A stretch of DNA of 64,000 nt. It comes from DATARH01 sp963847345 (GTDB taxonomy: Bacteria; Pseudomonadota; Alphaproteobacteria; ATCC43930; CGMCC-115725). The stretch spans positions 124,001-188,000 of the forward strand of contig CAWJZU010000013.1 in the NCBI GenBank assembly GCA_963847345.1, read 5' to 3'. The position numbers and the translations under genes were made by a program. Shown here piece after piece: positions 45,771 through 56,742 of this stretch (position 1 is the stretch's first letter; every line of letters starts with the position of its first letter). The notes beneath the pieces are model-generated. The model was not told the DNA's origin and did not search any database. It was given only the letters and a program-made list of their open reading frames with translations.

Positions 45771-45815
45771 GTGTCTCGGCGAGGCAGCGGCATTGTTCGC
45801 CGTCTCGCCAGACAC
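45771..45815 (+). terminator. 12-bp hairpin immediately after the UGSC gene
   Basis: GTGTCT-c-GGCGAG pairs with CTCGCC-AGACAC (12 bp, one bulged C, 20-nt loop). It starts at the base after the stop codon. No T-tract follows, so it may be a weak or Rho-assisted terminator, or an mRNA 3'-end stabiliser separating the UGSC cluster from the ribosomal operon. Confidence 0.6.
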
Positions 45816-45860
45816 ATAACGCTGCCCCGGGGATCGGAGCGGCCGCGGCGCGGTATTCCG

Positions 45861-45889
45861 CTTGACCCTCTATTGCCTGCTCCCTATAT
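45861..45889 (+). promoter_or_regulatory. Sigma70-type promoter of the str operon
   Basis: TTGACC (45861-45866), a 17-bp spacer, then TATATT (45884-45889). It is the best promoter match noticed in the window and lies 195 bp before rpsL. Transcription would start near 45896, giving a leader of about 190 nt. The rest of the 314-bp gap 45771-46084 holds the hairpin at 45771 and no gene. Confidence 0.78.
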
Positions 45890-46084
45890 TCCGCGCCTTC
45901 GCGGATGGCCACAGGATGCCACCTGGACGCGGCCGGTTCCGGTGGAAATGGCACGGCGCCCTTTGCAACAGGGCGAAATTCAGAGGGCGGGGATTGTCGT
46001 GCCCGGCGCGCATTAGCGGTCGGGCTTCTGTCTGTCCGCTTTGACCCATTGGTTTCGGATTGTTCCGTTTCGGATTGGTGAGAA

Positions 46085-46456
46085 ATGCCGACGATCAACC
46101 AGTTGATCAACAAACCGCGCAAGCCGCTGGCGGCGCGCAACAAGGTACCGGCGATGGAGGAGTGCCCGCAGAAGCGGGGCGTCTGCACGCGCGTCTACAC
46201 GACAACTCCGAAAAAGCCGAACTCGGCGCTGCGCAAGGTGGCGCGCGTGCGGCTGACCAACGGTTTCGAGGTGACCAGCTACATTCCGGGCGAGGGCCAC
46301 AATCTGCAGGAGCACTCGGTGGTGCTGATCCGCGGCGGACGCGTCAAGGACCTGCCCGGCGTGCGCTACCACATCATCCGCGGCACGCATGACACCCAGG
46401 GCGTCAAGGACCGGCGGCAGCGCCGCTCCAAATACGGCGCCAAGCGGCCGAAATAG
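46085..46456 (+). CDS. rpsL: 30S ribosomal protein S12
   Basis: Decoding-centre protein of 123 aa, usual length. Starts MPTINQLINKPRKPL; contains TTPKKPNSALRKVARVRL with the conserved Lys of the streptomycin-resistance site in the wild-type KKPNSA form, and KYGAKRPK at the end. It is the first gene of the str operon behind the promoter at 45861, with rpsG 24 bp downstream. No resistance-associated change is evident at KKPNS or at the second loop GRVKDLPGVRYH. Confidence 0.97.
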   Translation: MPTINQLINKPRKPLAARNKVPAMEECPQKRGVCTRVYTTTPKKPNSALRKVARVRLTNGFEVTSYIPGEGHNLQEHSVVLIRGGRVKDLPGVRYHIIRGTHDTQGVKDRRQRRSKYGAKRPK

Positions 46457-46480
46457 AGCCAGGGACGAAGGAGCAGAGCG

Positions 46481-46951
46481 ATGTCGCGCCGTCGTGCCGC
46501 GGTCAAACGCGAAGTCTTGCCGGATCCGAAGTTCGGCGACTCGACCCTTACGAAATTCATGAACTGCCTGATGTACGAGGGCAAGAAATCGGTCGCCGAG
46601 CGCATCGTCTACGGCGCCTTCGACCGCATCCAGCGACGTAGCGGGCAGGACCCGATACAGGTATTTCACGACGCGCTCGACAATGTACGCCCGGCGGTCG
46701 AAGTGCGCTCGCGCCGGGTCGGCGGCGCCACCTATCAGGTGCCGGTCGAGGTGCGGCCGGACCGCTCCCAGGCGCTGGCGATCCGCTGGCTGATCGGCAG
46801 CTCGCGCAACCGATCGGAAAATACGATGGAGGAACGTCTGTCGGGCGAGTTGCTCGATGCCTCGAACAATCGGGGCGTTGCCGTCAAACGGCGGGAAGAC
46901 ACGCACCGAATGGCGGACGCGAACAAAGCGTTCTCGCATTATCGCTGGTAA
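46481..46951 (+). CDS. rpsG: 30S ribosomal protein S7
   Basis: Head-domain 16S rRNA-binding protein of 156 aa. Starts MSRRRAAVKREVLPDPKFGD, with MYEGKKSVAERIVYGAFD, ALDNVRPAVEVRSRRVGGATYQVPVEV (in part) and the terminal segment MADANKAFSHYRW. In other bacteria S7 regulates the str mRNA by binding near the S12-S7 spacer; the 24-bp spacer here is short for that. fusA follows after 143 bp. Confidence 0.97.
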   Translation: MSRRRAAVKREVLPDPKFGDSTLTKFMNCLMYEGKKSVAERIVYGAFDRIQRRSGQDPIQVFHDALDNVRPAVEVRSRRVGGATYQVPVEVRPDRSQALAIRWLIGSSRNRSENTMEERLSGELLDASNNRGVAVKRREDTHRMADANKAFSHYRW

Positions 46952-47094
46952 CGCCCGTCGCTCACGCGGGTGTGCCCCGGTCGGCCTGATGAGGCGCTGA
47001 CCGGGGCGCCCTGTTCTTGGCACAATCGGAGTGGCGCCCCCTTTCTGGCGAACAAGGGCCAGGCGAACGAGGGGCGCCGTTGGAGTATTTGGTG

Positions 47095-49170
<2,076 letters not shown>

Positions 49171-49204
49171 TGCCGCTGCTCAAAGATTGACGGAGAAGAA
49201 AGCG

Positions 49205-50395
<1,191 letters not shown>

Positions 50396-50413
50396 CAACT
50401 CGGCTGGGCTACA

Positions 50414-50440
50414 CCCCCCGCCCGCCTCACGGGCGGGGGG
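50414..50440 (+). terminator. Perfect 11-bp GC hairpin between tuf and rpsJ
   Basis: CCCCCCGCCCG and CGGGCGGGGGG pair perfectly around a CCTCA loop. It lies 19 bp after the tuf stop and 29 bp before rpsJ. It is followed by CTTGCATG rather than a T-run, so partial termination, attenuation or RNA processing is more likely than full termination. Confidence 0.7.
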
Positions 50441-50468
50441 CTTGCATGCCGGGACAGCGGAACGTCAG

Positions 50469-50777
50469 ATGGATAATCAGAACATACGAATTCGCCTTCG
50501 GGCGTACGATCACCGCGTTCTCGACCAGTCGACGAGCGAGATCGTCAACACCGCGAAGCGGACCGGCGCGCGGGTGCGCGGACCGATCCCGCTGCCGACC
50601 CGGATCGAGAAATTCACCGTGCTGCGCTCGCCGCATGTCGACAAGAAATCGCGCGAGCAGTTCGAGATCCGCACGCACAAGCGGGTGCTCGATATCGTCG
50701 ACCCGACGCCGCAGACCGTCGATGCGCTGATGAAGCTCGATCTGGCGGCCGGCGTCGATGTCGAGATCAAGCTGTAG
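50469..50777 (+). CDS. rpsJ: 30S ribosomal protein S10
   Basis: Protein of 102 aa, standard length, also NusE in antitermination. ATG 50469 gives MDNQNIRIRLRAYDHRVLD; further RTGARVRGPIPLPTRIEKFT and HVDKKSREQFEIRTHKR. First gene of the S10 block; rplC follows 9 bp later. No Shine-Dalgarno of consensus strength is seen (CGGAACGTCAG). Confidence 0.97.
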   Translation: MDNQNIRIRLRAYDHRVLDQSTSEIVNTAKRTGARVRGPIPLPTRIEKFTVLRSPHVDKKSREQFEIRTHKRVLDIVDPTPQTVDALMKLDLAAGVDVEIKL

Positions 50778-50786
50778 GGCGCCGAA

Positions 50787-51572
50787 ATGCGAACCGGTCT
50801 GATCGCGAGGAAGCTCGGCATGAGCCGGGTCTTCACCGATGAGGGCAATCACGTTGCCGTCACGGTATTGCGCGTCGATAACTGCCAGGTTATCGCGCAG
50901 CGCACGCCGGACAGGGACGGCTATACCGCGCTGCAGCTCGGGGTCGGCGCCGCCAAGGTCAAGAACGTGACCAAGCCGCAGCGCGGCCATTTCGCCGCTG
51001 CGAAGGTCGAACCGAAGGCGAAACTAGCCGAGTTCCGTGTCTCCGAGGACGCGCTTGTGCCGGTCGGCAGCGAGATTACCGCGGCGCACTTCGTTTCCGG
51101 GCAATATGTCGACGTGACCGGCACCAGCATCGGCAAGGGTTATGCCGGCGGCATGAAGCGGCACAATTTCGGCGGTCTGCGCGCGAGCCACGGCGTGTCG
51201 GTCTCGCATCGCAGTCTGGGCTCGACCGGGCAGCGGCAGGACCCAGGCAAGACCTTCAAAAACAAGAAGATGGCCGGCCAGCTCGGCAACGAACGGGTCA
51301 CGACGCAAAGCCTTGAAATCGTTCAATCCGACGCCGAGCGCGGTCTCATTCTCGTCAAGGGGTCGGTGCCGGGCAGCGATAACGGCTGGGTGCTGATCCG
51401 CGATGCGGTGAAGCGCAAGACGCCGGACGGCCTGCCATTCCCGGCCGCGCTGCGCAGCGGCACCGCCGATGACGACGAGGCCAGCGATGGCGACGTGGCG
51501 CCGGCCGACGAGTCCGCCACCGAGTCAGGCGTCGAAACTGACGCCGCGCCGAGCGAGGAGGGCTCGCCATGA
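50787..51572 (+). CDS. rplC: 50S ribosomal protein L3 (extended acidic tail)
   Basis: Early-assembly 23S rRNA-binding protein. MRTGLIARKLGMSRVFTDEG at the start and the central GMKRHNFGGLRASHGVSVSH plus GQRQDPGKTFKNKKMAGQLG are conserved. At 261 aa it is about 50 residues longer than E. coli L3, because of an acidic Ala/Asp/Glu/Ser tail (from about residue 225, e.g. TADDDEASDGDVAPADES). The stop overlaps rplD by four bases. Confidence 0.97.
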   Translation: MRTGLIARKLGMSRVFTDEGNHVAVTVLRVDNCQVIAQRTPDRDGYTALQLGVGAAKVKNVTKPQRGHFAAAKVEPKAKLAEFRVSEDALVPVGSEITAAHFVSGQYVDVTGTSIGKGYAGGMKRHNFGGLRASHGVSVSHRSLGSTGQRQDPGKTFKNKKMAGQLGNERVTTQSLEIVQSDAERGLILVKGSVPGSDNGWVLIRDAVKRKTPDGLPFPAALRSGTADDDEASDGDVAPADESATESGVETDAAPSEEGSP

Positions 51573-52186
51573 GGGCGGCGGTCCGAAATCTCGATAATCA
51601 GGAAGTCGGCGACATTGAGCTGGCCGAGGAAGTGTTCGGCCTGCCGATGCGGCGCGACATTCTCGCCCGCGTTGTCAATTGGCAGCTCGCCAAGCGGCGC
51701 GCCGGCACGCACAAGACCAAGGGCATCAGCGACATCAGCGGGACGACCAAGAAGCCCTACAAGCAGAAGGGTACCGGGCGGGCGCGTCAGGGCAGCCTGC
51801 GGTCGCCGCAATTCCGCGGCGGCGCGGTGATCTTCGGGCCGGTCGTGCGCAGCCACGAATTCGGGCTGCAGAAGAAGGTGCGGCGGCTGGGCCTCAAGAC
51901 CGCGCTGTCGGCGAAGCAGGCCGAGGGCAAGCTGATCGTGATCGACGCGGCGCGGCTCGATGAAGCGAAAACCAAGGCGCTGCGGGCCCGGTTCGACGCG
52001 CTCGGCTGGGATTCGGTGCTGATCATCGATGGCGACCTCGATGACGGTTTCGCCCGCGCCGCGCGCAATCTGCCAAAGGTCGACGTGCTGCCCGAGAAGG
52101 GCGCCAATGTCTATGACATCCTGCGGCGCGACACGTTGGTCTTGACGCGCGACGCGGTCCAGCAGCTCGAGGCCCGCCTTAGATGA
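51569..52186 (+). CDS. rplD: 50S ribosomal protein L4
   Basis: Protein of 205 aa. The extended loop is visible as SGTTKKPYKQKGTGRARQGS, followed by LRSPQFRGGAVIFGP. It binds 23S rRNA and in some bacteria represses its own S10 operon; no such leader structure was traced here. It starts on the ATGA overlap with rplC and ends on another ATGA overlap with rplW, so L3, L4 and L23 are translationally coupled. Confidence 0.97.
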   Translation: MRAAVRNLDNQEVGDIELAEEVFGLPMRRDILARVVNWQLAKRRAGTHKTKGISDISGTTKKPYKQKGTGRARQGSLRSPQFRGGAVIFGPVVRSHEFGLQKKVRRLGLKTALSAKQAEGKLIVIDAARLDEAKTKALRARFDALGWDSVLIIDGDLDDGFARAARNLPKVDVLPEKGANVYDILRRDTLVLTRDAVQQLEARLR

Positions 52187-52515
52187 GCCGATTTCGCGTT
52201 ATCCCGCGCGCCGTGCCGCGGCTGACCCGGCAGGAGATGTACGATATCGTGCGCGCGCCGGTCATCACCGAGAAGGCGACGACCGTGTCCGAGCACAACC
52301 AAGTGATCTTCCGGGTGTCACTCGATGCGAACAAACGCGACATCAAGGCCGCCGTGGAAGGGCTGTTCGACGTCAAGGTTGACGCCGTCAATACCATCCG
52401 CGTCGCCGGGAAGACCAAGCGGTTTCGCGGCCGCCCGGGACGCCGCTCCGACTACAAGAAGGCGATCGTCACTCTCGCCGAAGGCTCTTCGATCGACGTG
52501 ACGACCGGGATCTGA
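52183..52515 (+). CDS. rplW: 50S ribosomal protein L23
   Basis: Exit-tunnel protein, 110 aa from the overlapping ATG 52183. The conserved part begins MYDIVRAPVITEKATTVSE at residue 19, so an internal start at 52237 is also possible. Core segments are VSLDANKRDIKAAVEGLFDV and TKRFRGRPGRRSDYKKAIV. The upstream ATG is preferred because of the ATGA coupling to rplD. rplB follows 20 bp later. Confidence 0.95.
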   Translation: MSRFRVIPRAVPRLTRQEMYDIVRAPVITEKATTVSEHNQVIFRVSLDANKRDIKAAVEGLFDVKVDAVNTIRVAGKTKRFRGRPGRRSDYKKAIVTLAEGSSIDVTTGI

Positions 52516-52535
52516 GTCGCAGGGATTGCTGGATT

Positions 52536-53366
52536 ATGGCGCTGAAGACATTCAACCCGACGACGCCGTCGCAGCGGCACCTCGTCATCGTCGACCGCGG
52601 CGAGTTGTGGAAGGGCAAGCCCGTCAAGACGCTGACCGAAGGGCTGCGGCAGAAGGGCGGGCGCAACAACACCGGCCGCACGACGGTGCGCTGGCGCGGC
52701 GGCGGCCACAAGCGGCGCTACCGTATCGTCGATTTCAAGCGGCGCACGGACGATGCGCCGGCAACCGTCGAACGGCTCGAATACGATCCGAACCGCACCG
52801 CGTTTATCGCGCTGATCACCTATCCGGACGGCGAGCAATCGTACATCCTGGCGCCGCAGCGGCTGCGCGCCGGCGACACGGTGGTTTCCGGCGAGCGGGT
52901 CGATGTCAAGCCCGGTAACGCGATGCCGCTGCGGAACATGCCGCTCGGCACGATCGTCCACAATGTCGAGATGAAGCCCGGCAAGGGCGGTCAGATCGCG
53001 CGCTCGGCCGGCACCTATGTCCAGCTGGTCGGCCGCGAGCAGGGGTATGCGCTCCTGCGCATGGCATCGGGCGAGATGCGCATGGTGCGTGCCGAGTGCC
53101 GTGCGACGATCGGAGCGGTGTCGAACCCCGACCATCAGAACATCGTGATCGGCAAGGCCGGGCGCAATCGCTGGCTGGGCCGGCGGCCATCGGTGCGCGG
53201 CGTCGCGATGAACCCGATCGACCATCCGCACGGCGGCGGCGAAGGCAAATCGTCGGGCGGTCGGCACCCGGTGACGCCGTGGGGCAAGCCGACGAAGGGC
53301 AAGAAGACGCGTCAGAATAAAGCGACGGATCGGCTGATCATCCGCCGCCGTCAGCAGAAGCGGTAG
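52536..53366 (+). CDS. rplB: 50S ribosomal protein L2
   Basis: Peptidyl-transferase-region protein of 276 aa. Start MALKTFNPTTPSQRHLVIVD; GGRNNTGRTTVRWRGGGHKR and the conserved GVAMNPIDHPHGGGEGKSSGG, containing the functionally important His of HPHGGGEG, are intact. It is followed by a 144-bp gap with a palindromic repeat before rpsS, unusual in this otherwise tight operon. Confidence 0.98.
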   Translation: MALKTFNPTTPSQRHLVIVDRGELWKGKPVKTLTEGLRQKGGRNNTGRTTVRWRGGGHKRRYRIVDFKRRTDDAPATVERLEYDPNRTAFIALITYPDGEQSYILAPQRLRAGDTVVSGERVDVKPGNAMPLRNMPLGTIVHNVEMKPGKGGQIARSAGTYVQLVGREQGYALLRMASGEMRMVRAECRATIGAVSNPDHQNIVIGKAGRNRWLGRRPSVRGVAMNPIDHPHGGGEGKSSGGRHPVTPWGKPTKGKKTRQNKATDRLIIRRRQQKR

Positions 53367-53400
53367 GTCGCACCATGATTGCGTCGGATCGACAAACGAT

Positions 53401-53482
53401 TTCGTCACCCCCGCGAACGCGGGGGTCCAGGGCAGCACCGCGTCGCCGGCCCTGGATTCCCGGTTTCGCGGGAATGACGAAA
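53401..53482. repeat. REP-like composite palindrome between rplB and rpsS
   Basis: Left arm TTCGTCACCCCCGCGAACGC and GGGGGTCCAGGGC; right arm GCCCTGGATTCCCGG and TTTCGCGGGAATGACGAA. Each half is itself a small hairpin, and the halves are inverted relative to each other. Related copies lie at 56297 and 60384. Confidence 0.88.
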
Positions 53483-53510
53483 GCTGTGTTCTAGGTACGG
53501 AGACAAGGGC

Positions 53511-53789
53511 GTGGCACGCTCGGTATGGAAAGGCCCGTTCGTCGACGGCTATCTCTTGAAGAAGGCCGAGAAGACGCGCGGTTCAGGACGCAACGAGGTG
53601 ATCCGGACCTGGTCGCGGCGCTCGACGATATTTCCGCAATTCGTCGGGCTGACGTTCGGCGTCTATAACGGCCACAAATTCATCCCGGTGCTGGTGACCG
53701 AGAACATGATCGGCCACAAATTCGGCGAGTTCGCGCCGACCCGCACCTTCTATGGCCATGCCGGCGACAAGCGGGCCCGGCGGAGTTGA
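53511..53789 (+). CDS. rpsS: 30S ribosomal protein S19
   Basis: Head-domain protein of 92 aa with a GTG start. VARSVWKGPFVDGYLLKKAE, TWSRRSTIFPQFVGLTFGVY and VTENMIGHKFGEFAPTRTFY are conserved. Its ribosome-binding site (CGGAGACAAGGGC) lies directly downstream of the repeat at 53401. rplV starts 12 bp after the stop. Confidence 0.97.
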   Translation: MARSVWKGPFVDGYLLKKAEKTRGSGRNEVIRTWSRRSTIFPQFVGLTFGVYNGHKFIPVLVTENMIGHKFGEFAPTRTFYGHAGDKRARRS

Positions 53790-53801
53790 GGAGAGGCTGA
53801 G

Positions 53802-54179
53802 ATGGGCAAGCAAGCCGCCGCGCGCCGGCTCGAGGACAACGAAGCCTCGGCGTTTCTGCGCGCGATCCGCACCAGCCCGCGCAAGCTGAACCTCGTCGCG
53901 CAGATGATCCGCGGCAAGGATGCGGCGACCGCGCTCGCCGAACTGACCTTCGCGCGCCGGCGGATCGCGCACGAGGTCAAGAAGGTGCTCGAAGCGGCGA
54001 TCGCCAACGCCGAGAACAACCACCAGCTCGACGTGGACCGGCTCTATGTCAAGGAAGCGACGGTCGGCCGCGCCTTCGTGATGAAACGCTTCCATACGCG
54101 CGGGCGCGGCCGCTCGGCACGCATCGAGAAGCCGTTCGCGCATCTGAGCGTTGTCGTGCGCGAACGCGCCGAAGCCTAG
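53802..54179 (+). CDS. rplV: 50S ribosomal protein L22
   Basis: Exit-tunnel protein of 125 aa. RAIRTSPRKLNLVAQMIRGK near the start and the tunnel loop VKEATVGRAFVMKRFHTRGRGRSARI (in part) are present. The tail is slightly shorter than in many bacteria. The gene starts 12 bp after rpsS and ends 9 bp before rpsC. Confidence 0.97.
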   Translation: MGKQAAARRLEDNEASAFLRAIRTSPRKLNLVAQMIRGKDAATALAELTFARRRIAHEVKKVLEAAIANAENNHQLDVDRLYVKEATVGRAFVMKRFHTRGRGRSARIEKPFAHLSVVVRERAEA

Positions 54180-54188
54180 GAGAACCCG

Positions 54189-54935
54189 ATGGGACAGAAG
54201 GTCAATCCGATCGGGCTGCGGCTCGGGATCAACCGCACCTGGGATTCGCGCTGGTTTTCCAGAAAGGAATACGGCAACCAGCTACTCGACGATTTGAAAC
54301 TGCGCGAGTTTCTCGGCAAGCGTCTCGGCCAGGCGGCGGTCTCGAAAATCCTGATCGAGCGGGCCGCGCGTCGGACGCGGATCACGCTGCATTCAGCCCG
54401 CCCGGGCGTCATCATCGGCAAGAAGGGCGCCGATATCGACAAATTGCGCGGCGACATCGCGAAGATCACGAACAGCGAAGTCAGCCTCAACATCGTCGAG
54501 ATCCGCAAACCCGAGATCGAGGCGAAGCTGATCGCCGAGGGTATCGCGCAACAGCTCGAACGGCGCGTCGCGTTCCGCCGCGCGATGAAGCGCGCCGTGC
54601 AGTCGGCGATGCGGTTCGGCGCACAGGGCATCCGCATCAACTGCTCCGGGCGGCTCGGCGGCGCCGAGATCGCGCGCATGGAATGGTATCGCGAGGGCCG
54701 CGTGCCGCTGCACACGCTGCGCGCCGATGTCGATTTCGGCTACGGCACGGCGAAGACCACCTACGGCGCCTGCGGCGTCAAGGTGTGGGTCTTCAAGGGC
54801 GAGATCCTGGCGCATGACCCGATGGCGCAGGACAAGAGATTGAGCGAGCAGCAGGCCGGCGGACCCGAGCGGCCGGAGCGCCGCGAGCGGGGCGATCGCG
54901 GCGACCGGCAAGACCGCGGCGGCCGCGGCCGGTAG
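54189..54935 (+). CDS. rpsC: 30S ribosomal protein S3
   Basis: Protein of 248 aa at the mRNA entry site. MGQKVNPIGLRLGINRTWDS, the KH motif GVIIGKKGADIDKLRGDI, and RADVDFGYGTAKTTYG are conserved. The C-terminus carries an Arg/Asp/Gly/Glu tail of about 35 residues (ERPERRERGDRGDRQDRGG), common in alphaproteobacteria. rplP follows after 12 bp. Confidence 0.97.
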   Translation: MGQKVNPIGLRLGINRTWDSRWFSRKEYGNQLLDDLKLREFLGKRLGQAAVSKILIERAARRTRITLHSARPGVIIGKKGADIDKLRGDIAKITNSEVSLNIVEIRKPEIEAKLIAEGIAQQLERRVAFRRAMKRAVQSAMRFGAQGIRINCSGRLGGAEIARMEWYREGRVPLHTLRADVDFGYGTAKTTYGACGVKVWVFKGEILAHDPMAQDKRLSEQQAGGPERPERRERGDRGDRQDRGGRGR

Positions 54936-54947
54936 AGGCGATAAGAG

Positions 54948-55374
54948 ATGTTATCACCAAAGCGCACGAAATACCGCAAGGCCCACAAGGGCCGCATCCA
55001 CGGCGTCGCAAAGGGCGGCACGACGCTCAATTTCGGCGCGTTTGGTCTGAAGGCGCTCGAACCGGGGCGCATCACGGCGCGCCAGATCGAGGCGGCGAGA
55101 CGCACGATCACGCGCACGATGCGGCGCAGCGGCCGGGTGTGGATCCGGATATTTCCCGACGTGCCGGTCTCCTCGAAACCGGCCGAAGTGCGCATGGGCA
55201 GCGGCAAGGGGTCGCCGGAATTCTGGGTGTGCCGGGTCAAGCCGGGCCGGATCATGTTCGAGCTCGACGGCGTCACCCCCGAGGTGGCGCGGGAGGCGTT
55301 CGAGCTGGCCGCCGCCAAGCTGCCGATCGGCACCCGGTTTGTCGACCCGGCAAGCCGAAGAGGTGACCGCGTGA
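54948..55374 (+). CDS. rplP: 50S ribosomal protein L16 (apparent frameshift at C-terminus)
   Basis: Protein of about 141 aa after repair. MLSPKRTKYRKAHKGRIHGV, the conserved KGGTTLNFGAFGLKALEPG and PVSSKPAEVRMGSGKGSPE are intact. Near 55341-55350 one extra G shifts the frame; without it the protein ends TRFVTRQAEEVTA with TGA at 55372, overlapping the GTG of rpmC. As written, L16 would be fused in frame to L29, which does not occur in this family. L16 is highly conserved and usually required for normal growth, so a base error is the likely cause. Confidence 0.92.
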
Positions 55375-55587
55375 AGGGCGCCAAAGCCTCCGATCTGCGC
55401 ACGCGCAGCGACGACGAGTTGGGCGAGCAGGTCGATAATCTCGGCAAGGAGATCTTCAACCTGCGGTTCCAGCGCGCGAGCGGGCAGCTCGAAAACACCG
55501 CGCGGGTCCGCCAGCGTGCGGCGCGAGATCGCGCGCATCAAAACCATCCTCGGCGAGCGGCGCCGACAGGCGTCGCCGGGAGCGTAA
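55371..55587 (+). CDS. rpmC: 50S ribosomal protein L29 (apparent frameshift)
   Basis: Protein of about 71 aa after repair. GTG 55371 gives VKGAKASDLRTRSDDELGEQ and EIFNLRFQRASGQLENTARV. After RQ, near 55514, one extra C must be dropped to read VRREIARIKTILGERRRQA up to TAA 55585. The KTILGER end is a hallmark of L29. It overlaps rplP by four bases and lies 4 bp before rpsQ. Confidence 0.9.
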
Positions 55588-55591
55588 GGGA

Positions 55592-55918
55592 ATGCCGAAA
55601 CGTGTTCTGCAGGGGGTGGTGGTCAGCCACGCCTGCGAAAAGACCGTGATCGTCCGCGTCGAGCGGCGCGTCATGCACCCGCTCTACAAGAAGTTCGTAT
55701 CGCGCTCAAAAAAATACGCGGCGCACGACGCCGACAACCGCTACAGGACCGGCGACACGGTGCGCATCGAGGAATGCCGCCCGATCTCGAAACGCAAAAG
55801 CTGGCTCGTCGTCGAGGGCCCGGCTGACGCAGCGCCTGGGCGGCGCAACGCGGCGCCGGCCACCGCCGCCGAACAGGTCGCGGCTGAGGCCGCCGCGGCG
55901 GCAGGGAGTGCGGCATGA
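55592..55918 (+). CDS. rpsQ: 30S ribosomal protein S17 (Ala-rich extension)
   Basis: 16S rRNA-binding protein of 108 aa. MPKRVLQGVVVSHACEKTVI, VSRSKKYAAHDADNRYRTGD and ISKRKSWLVVE are conserved. About 30 extra C-terminal residues (from ADAAPGRRNAAPATAAEQ on) form an Ala/Glu tail. It overlaps rplN (ATGA). Confidence 0.96.
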   Translation: MPKRVLQGVVVSHACEKTVIVRVERRVMHPLYKKFVSRSKKYAAHDADNRYRTGDTVRIEECRPISKRKSWLVVEGPADAAPGRRNAAPATAAEQVAAEAAAAAGSAA

Positions 55919-56283
55919 TCCAGATGCAGACAAATCTCGACGTCGCCGACAATTCCGGCGCGCGTCGCGTGCAATGCATCAAGGTGCTCGGCGGCTCGAA
56001 GCGCAAGACCGCGACGATCGGCGACGTGATCATCGTCTCGGTCAAGGAGGCGATCCCGCGCGGCCGGGTCAAGAAAGGCGACGTGCACCGCGCCGTGATC
56101 GTGCGTACCGCCAAGGAAATCCACCGCACCGACGGCAGCGCGATCCGCTTCGACCGCAACGCGGCGGTGCTGATCAACCGCCAGGGCGAGCCGGTCGGCA
56201 CGCGCATTTTCGGGCCGGTCACCCGCGAACTGCGGGCGCGTCGGTTCATGAAGATCGTGTCGCTGGCCCCTGAGGTATTGTGA
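55915..56283 (+). CDS. rplN: 50S ribosomal protein L14
   Basis: Intersubunit-bridge protein of 122 aa, canonical length. MIQMQTNLDVADNSGARRVQ at the start, GVKRK-like ALGGSKRK region as VLGGSKRKTATIGDVIIVSV, and RRFMKIVSLAPEVL at the end. It starts inside rpsQ on ATGA. A 110-bp gap with a palindromic repeat separates it from rplX. Confidence 0.98.
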   Translation: MIQMQTNLDVADNSGARRVQCIKVLGGSKRKTATIGDVIIVSVKEAIPRGRVKKGDVHRAVIVRTAKEIHRTDGSAIRFDRNAAVLINRQGEPVGTRIFGPVTRELRARRFMKIVSLAPEVL

Positions 56284-56296
56284 TGAGAGGAAGTCT

Positions 56297-56375
56297 CGTC
56301 ATTCTCGCGAAAGCGGGAACCCAGGGCCGGCGCTTTCCCGCGTGCCCCTGGACCCCCGCCTGTGCGGGGGTGACG
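56297..56375. repeat. REP-like composite palindrome between rplN and rplX
   Basis: CGTCATTCTCGCGAAAGCGG then GAACCCAGGG on the left; CCCCTGGACCCCCGCC then TGTGCGGGGGTGACGG on the right. It has the same architecture as the copy at 53401 with a different orientation of the two half-types. Confidence 0.88.
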
Positions 56376-56393
56376 GTTGGAACGGTGTGACCG

Positions 56394-56714
56394 ATGCCGA
56401 AGCTGAAGATCAAGAAGGGCGACAACGTCGTCGTCATCAGCGGCCGCGACAAGGGCAAACGCGGCCAGGTGCTGCGCGTCTTCCCGGACGAGGCCCGTCT
56501 GATCGTGCAGGGCGTCCACATGGCGCGCCGGCACACGCGGCAGCGGCTCGGCGAACCGGGCGGGATCGTCGACAAGGAATTGACGATCCACGTCTCGAAT
56601 GTCGCGCATATCGACCCGCAATCCGGCAAACCGACGCGGGTCGGCTACAGGGTCCTTGCCGGCGATCGCAAGGTGCGCGTCGCTCGCCGCTCGGGCGAGG
56701 TAATTGACAAGTGA
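56394..56714 (+). CDS. rplX: 50S ribosomal protein L24
   Basis: Assembly-initiator protein of 106 aa. The KOW motif is KKGDNVVVISGRDKGKRGQV; then VQGVHMARRHTRQR and GGIVDKELTIHVSNVA. Complete. It starts 18 bp after the repeat at 56297 without a consensus Shine-Dalgarno (GGAACGGTGTGACCG). rplE follows after 28 bp. Confidence 0.96.
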   Translation: MPKLKIKKGDNVVVISGRDKGKRGQVLRVFPDEARLIVQGVHMARRHTRQRLGEPGGIVDKELTIHVSNVAHIDPQSGKPTRVGYRVLAGDRKVRVARRSGEVIDK

Positions 56715-56742
56715 GCCCTCCGGGACAAATGAGAACGCCGCT

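Noticed and set aside
54948..55649. Natural L16-L29 fusion protein
   Set aside because: A one-base repair gives the normal L16 end and a GTGA overlap with L29; fusion is not known for these proteins.
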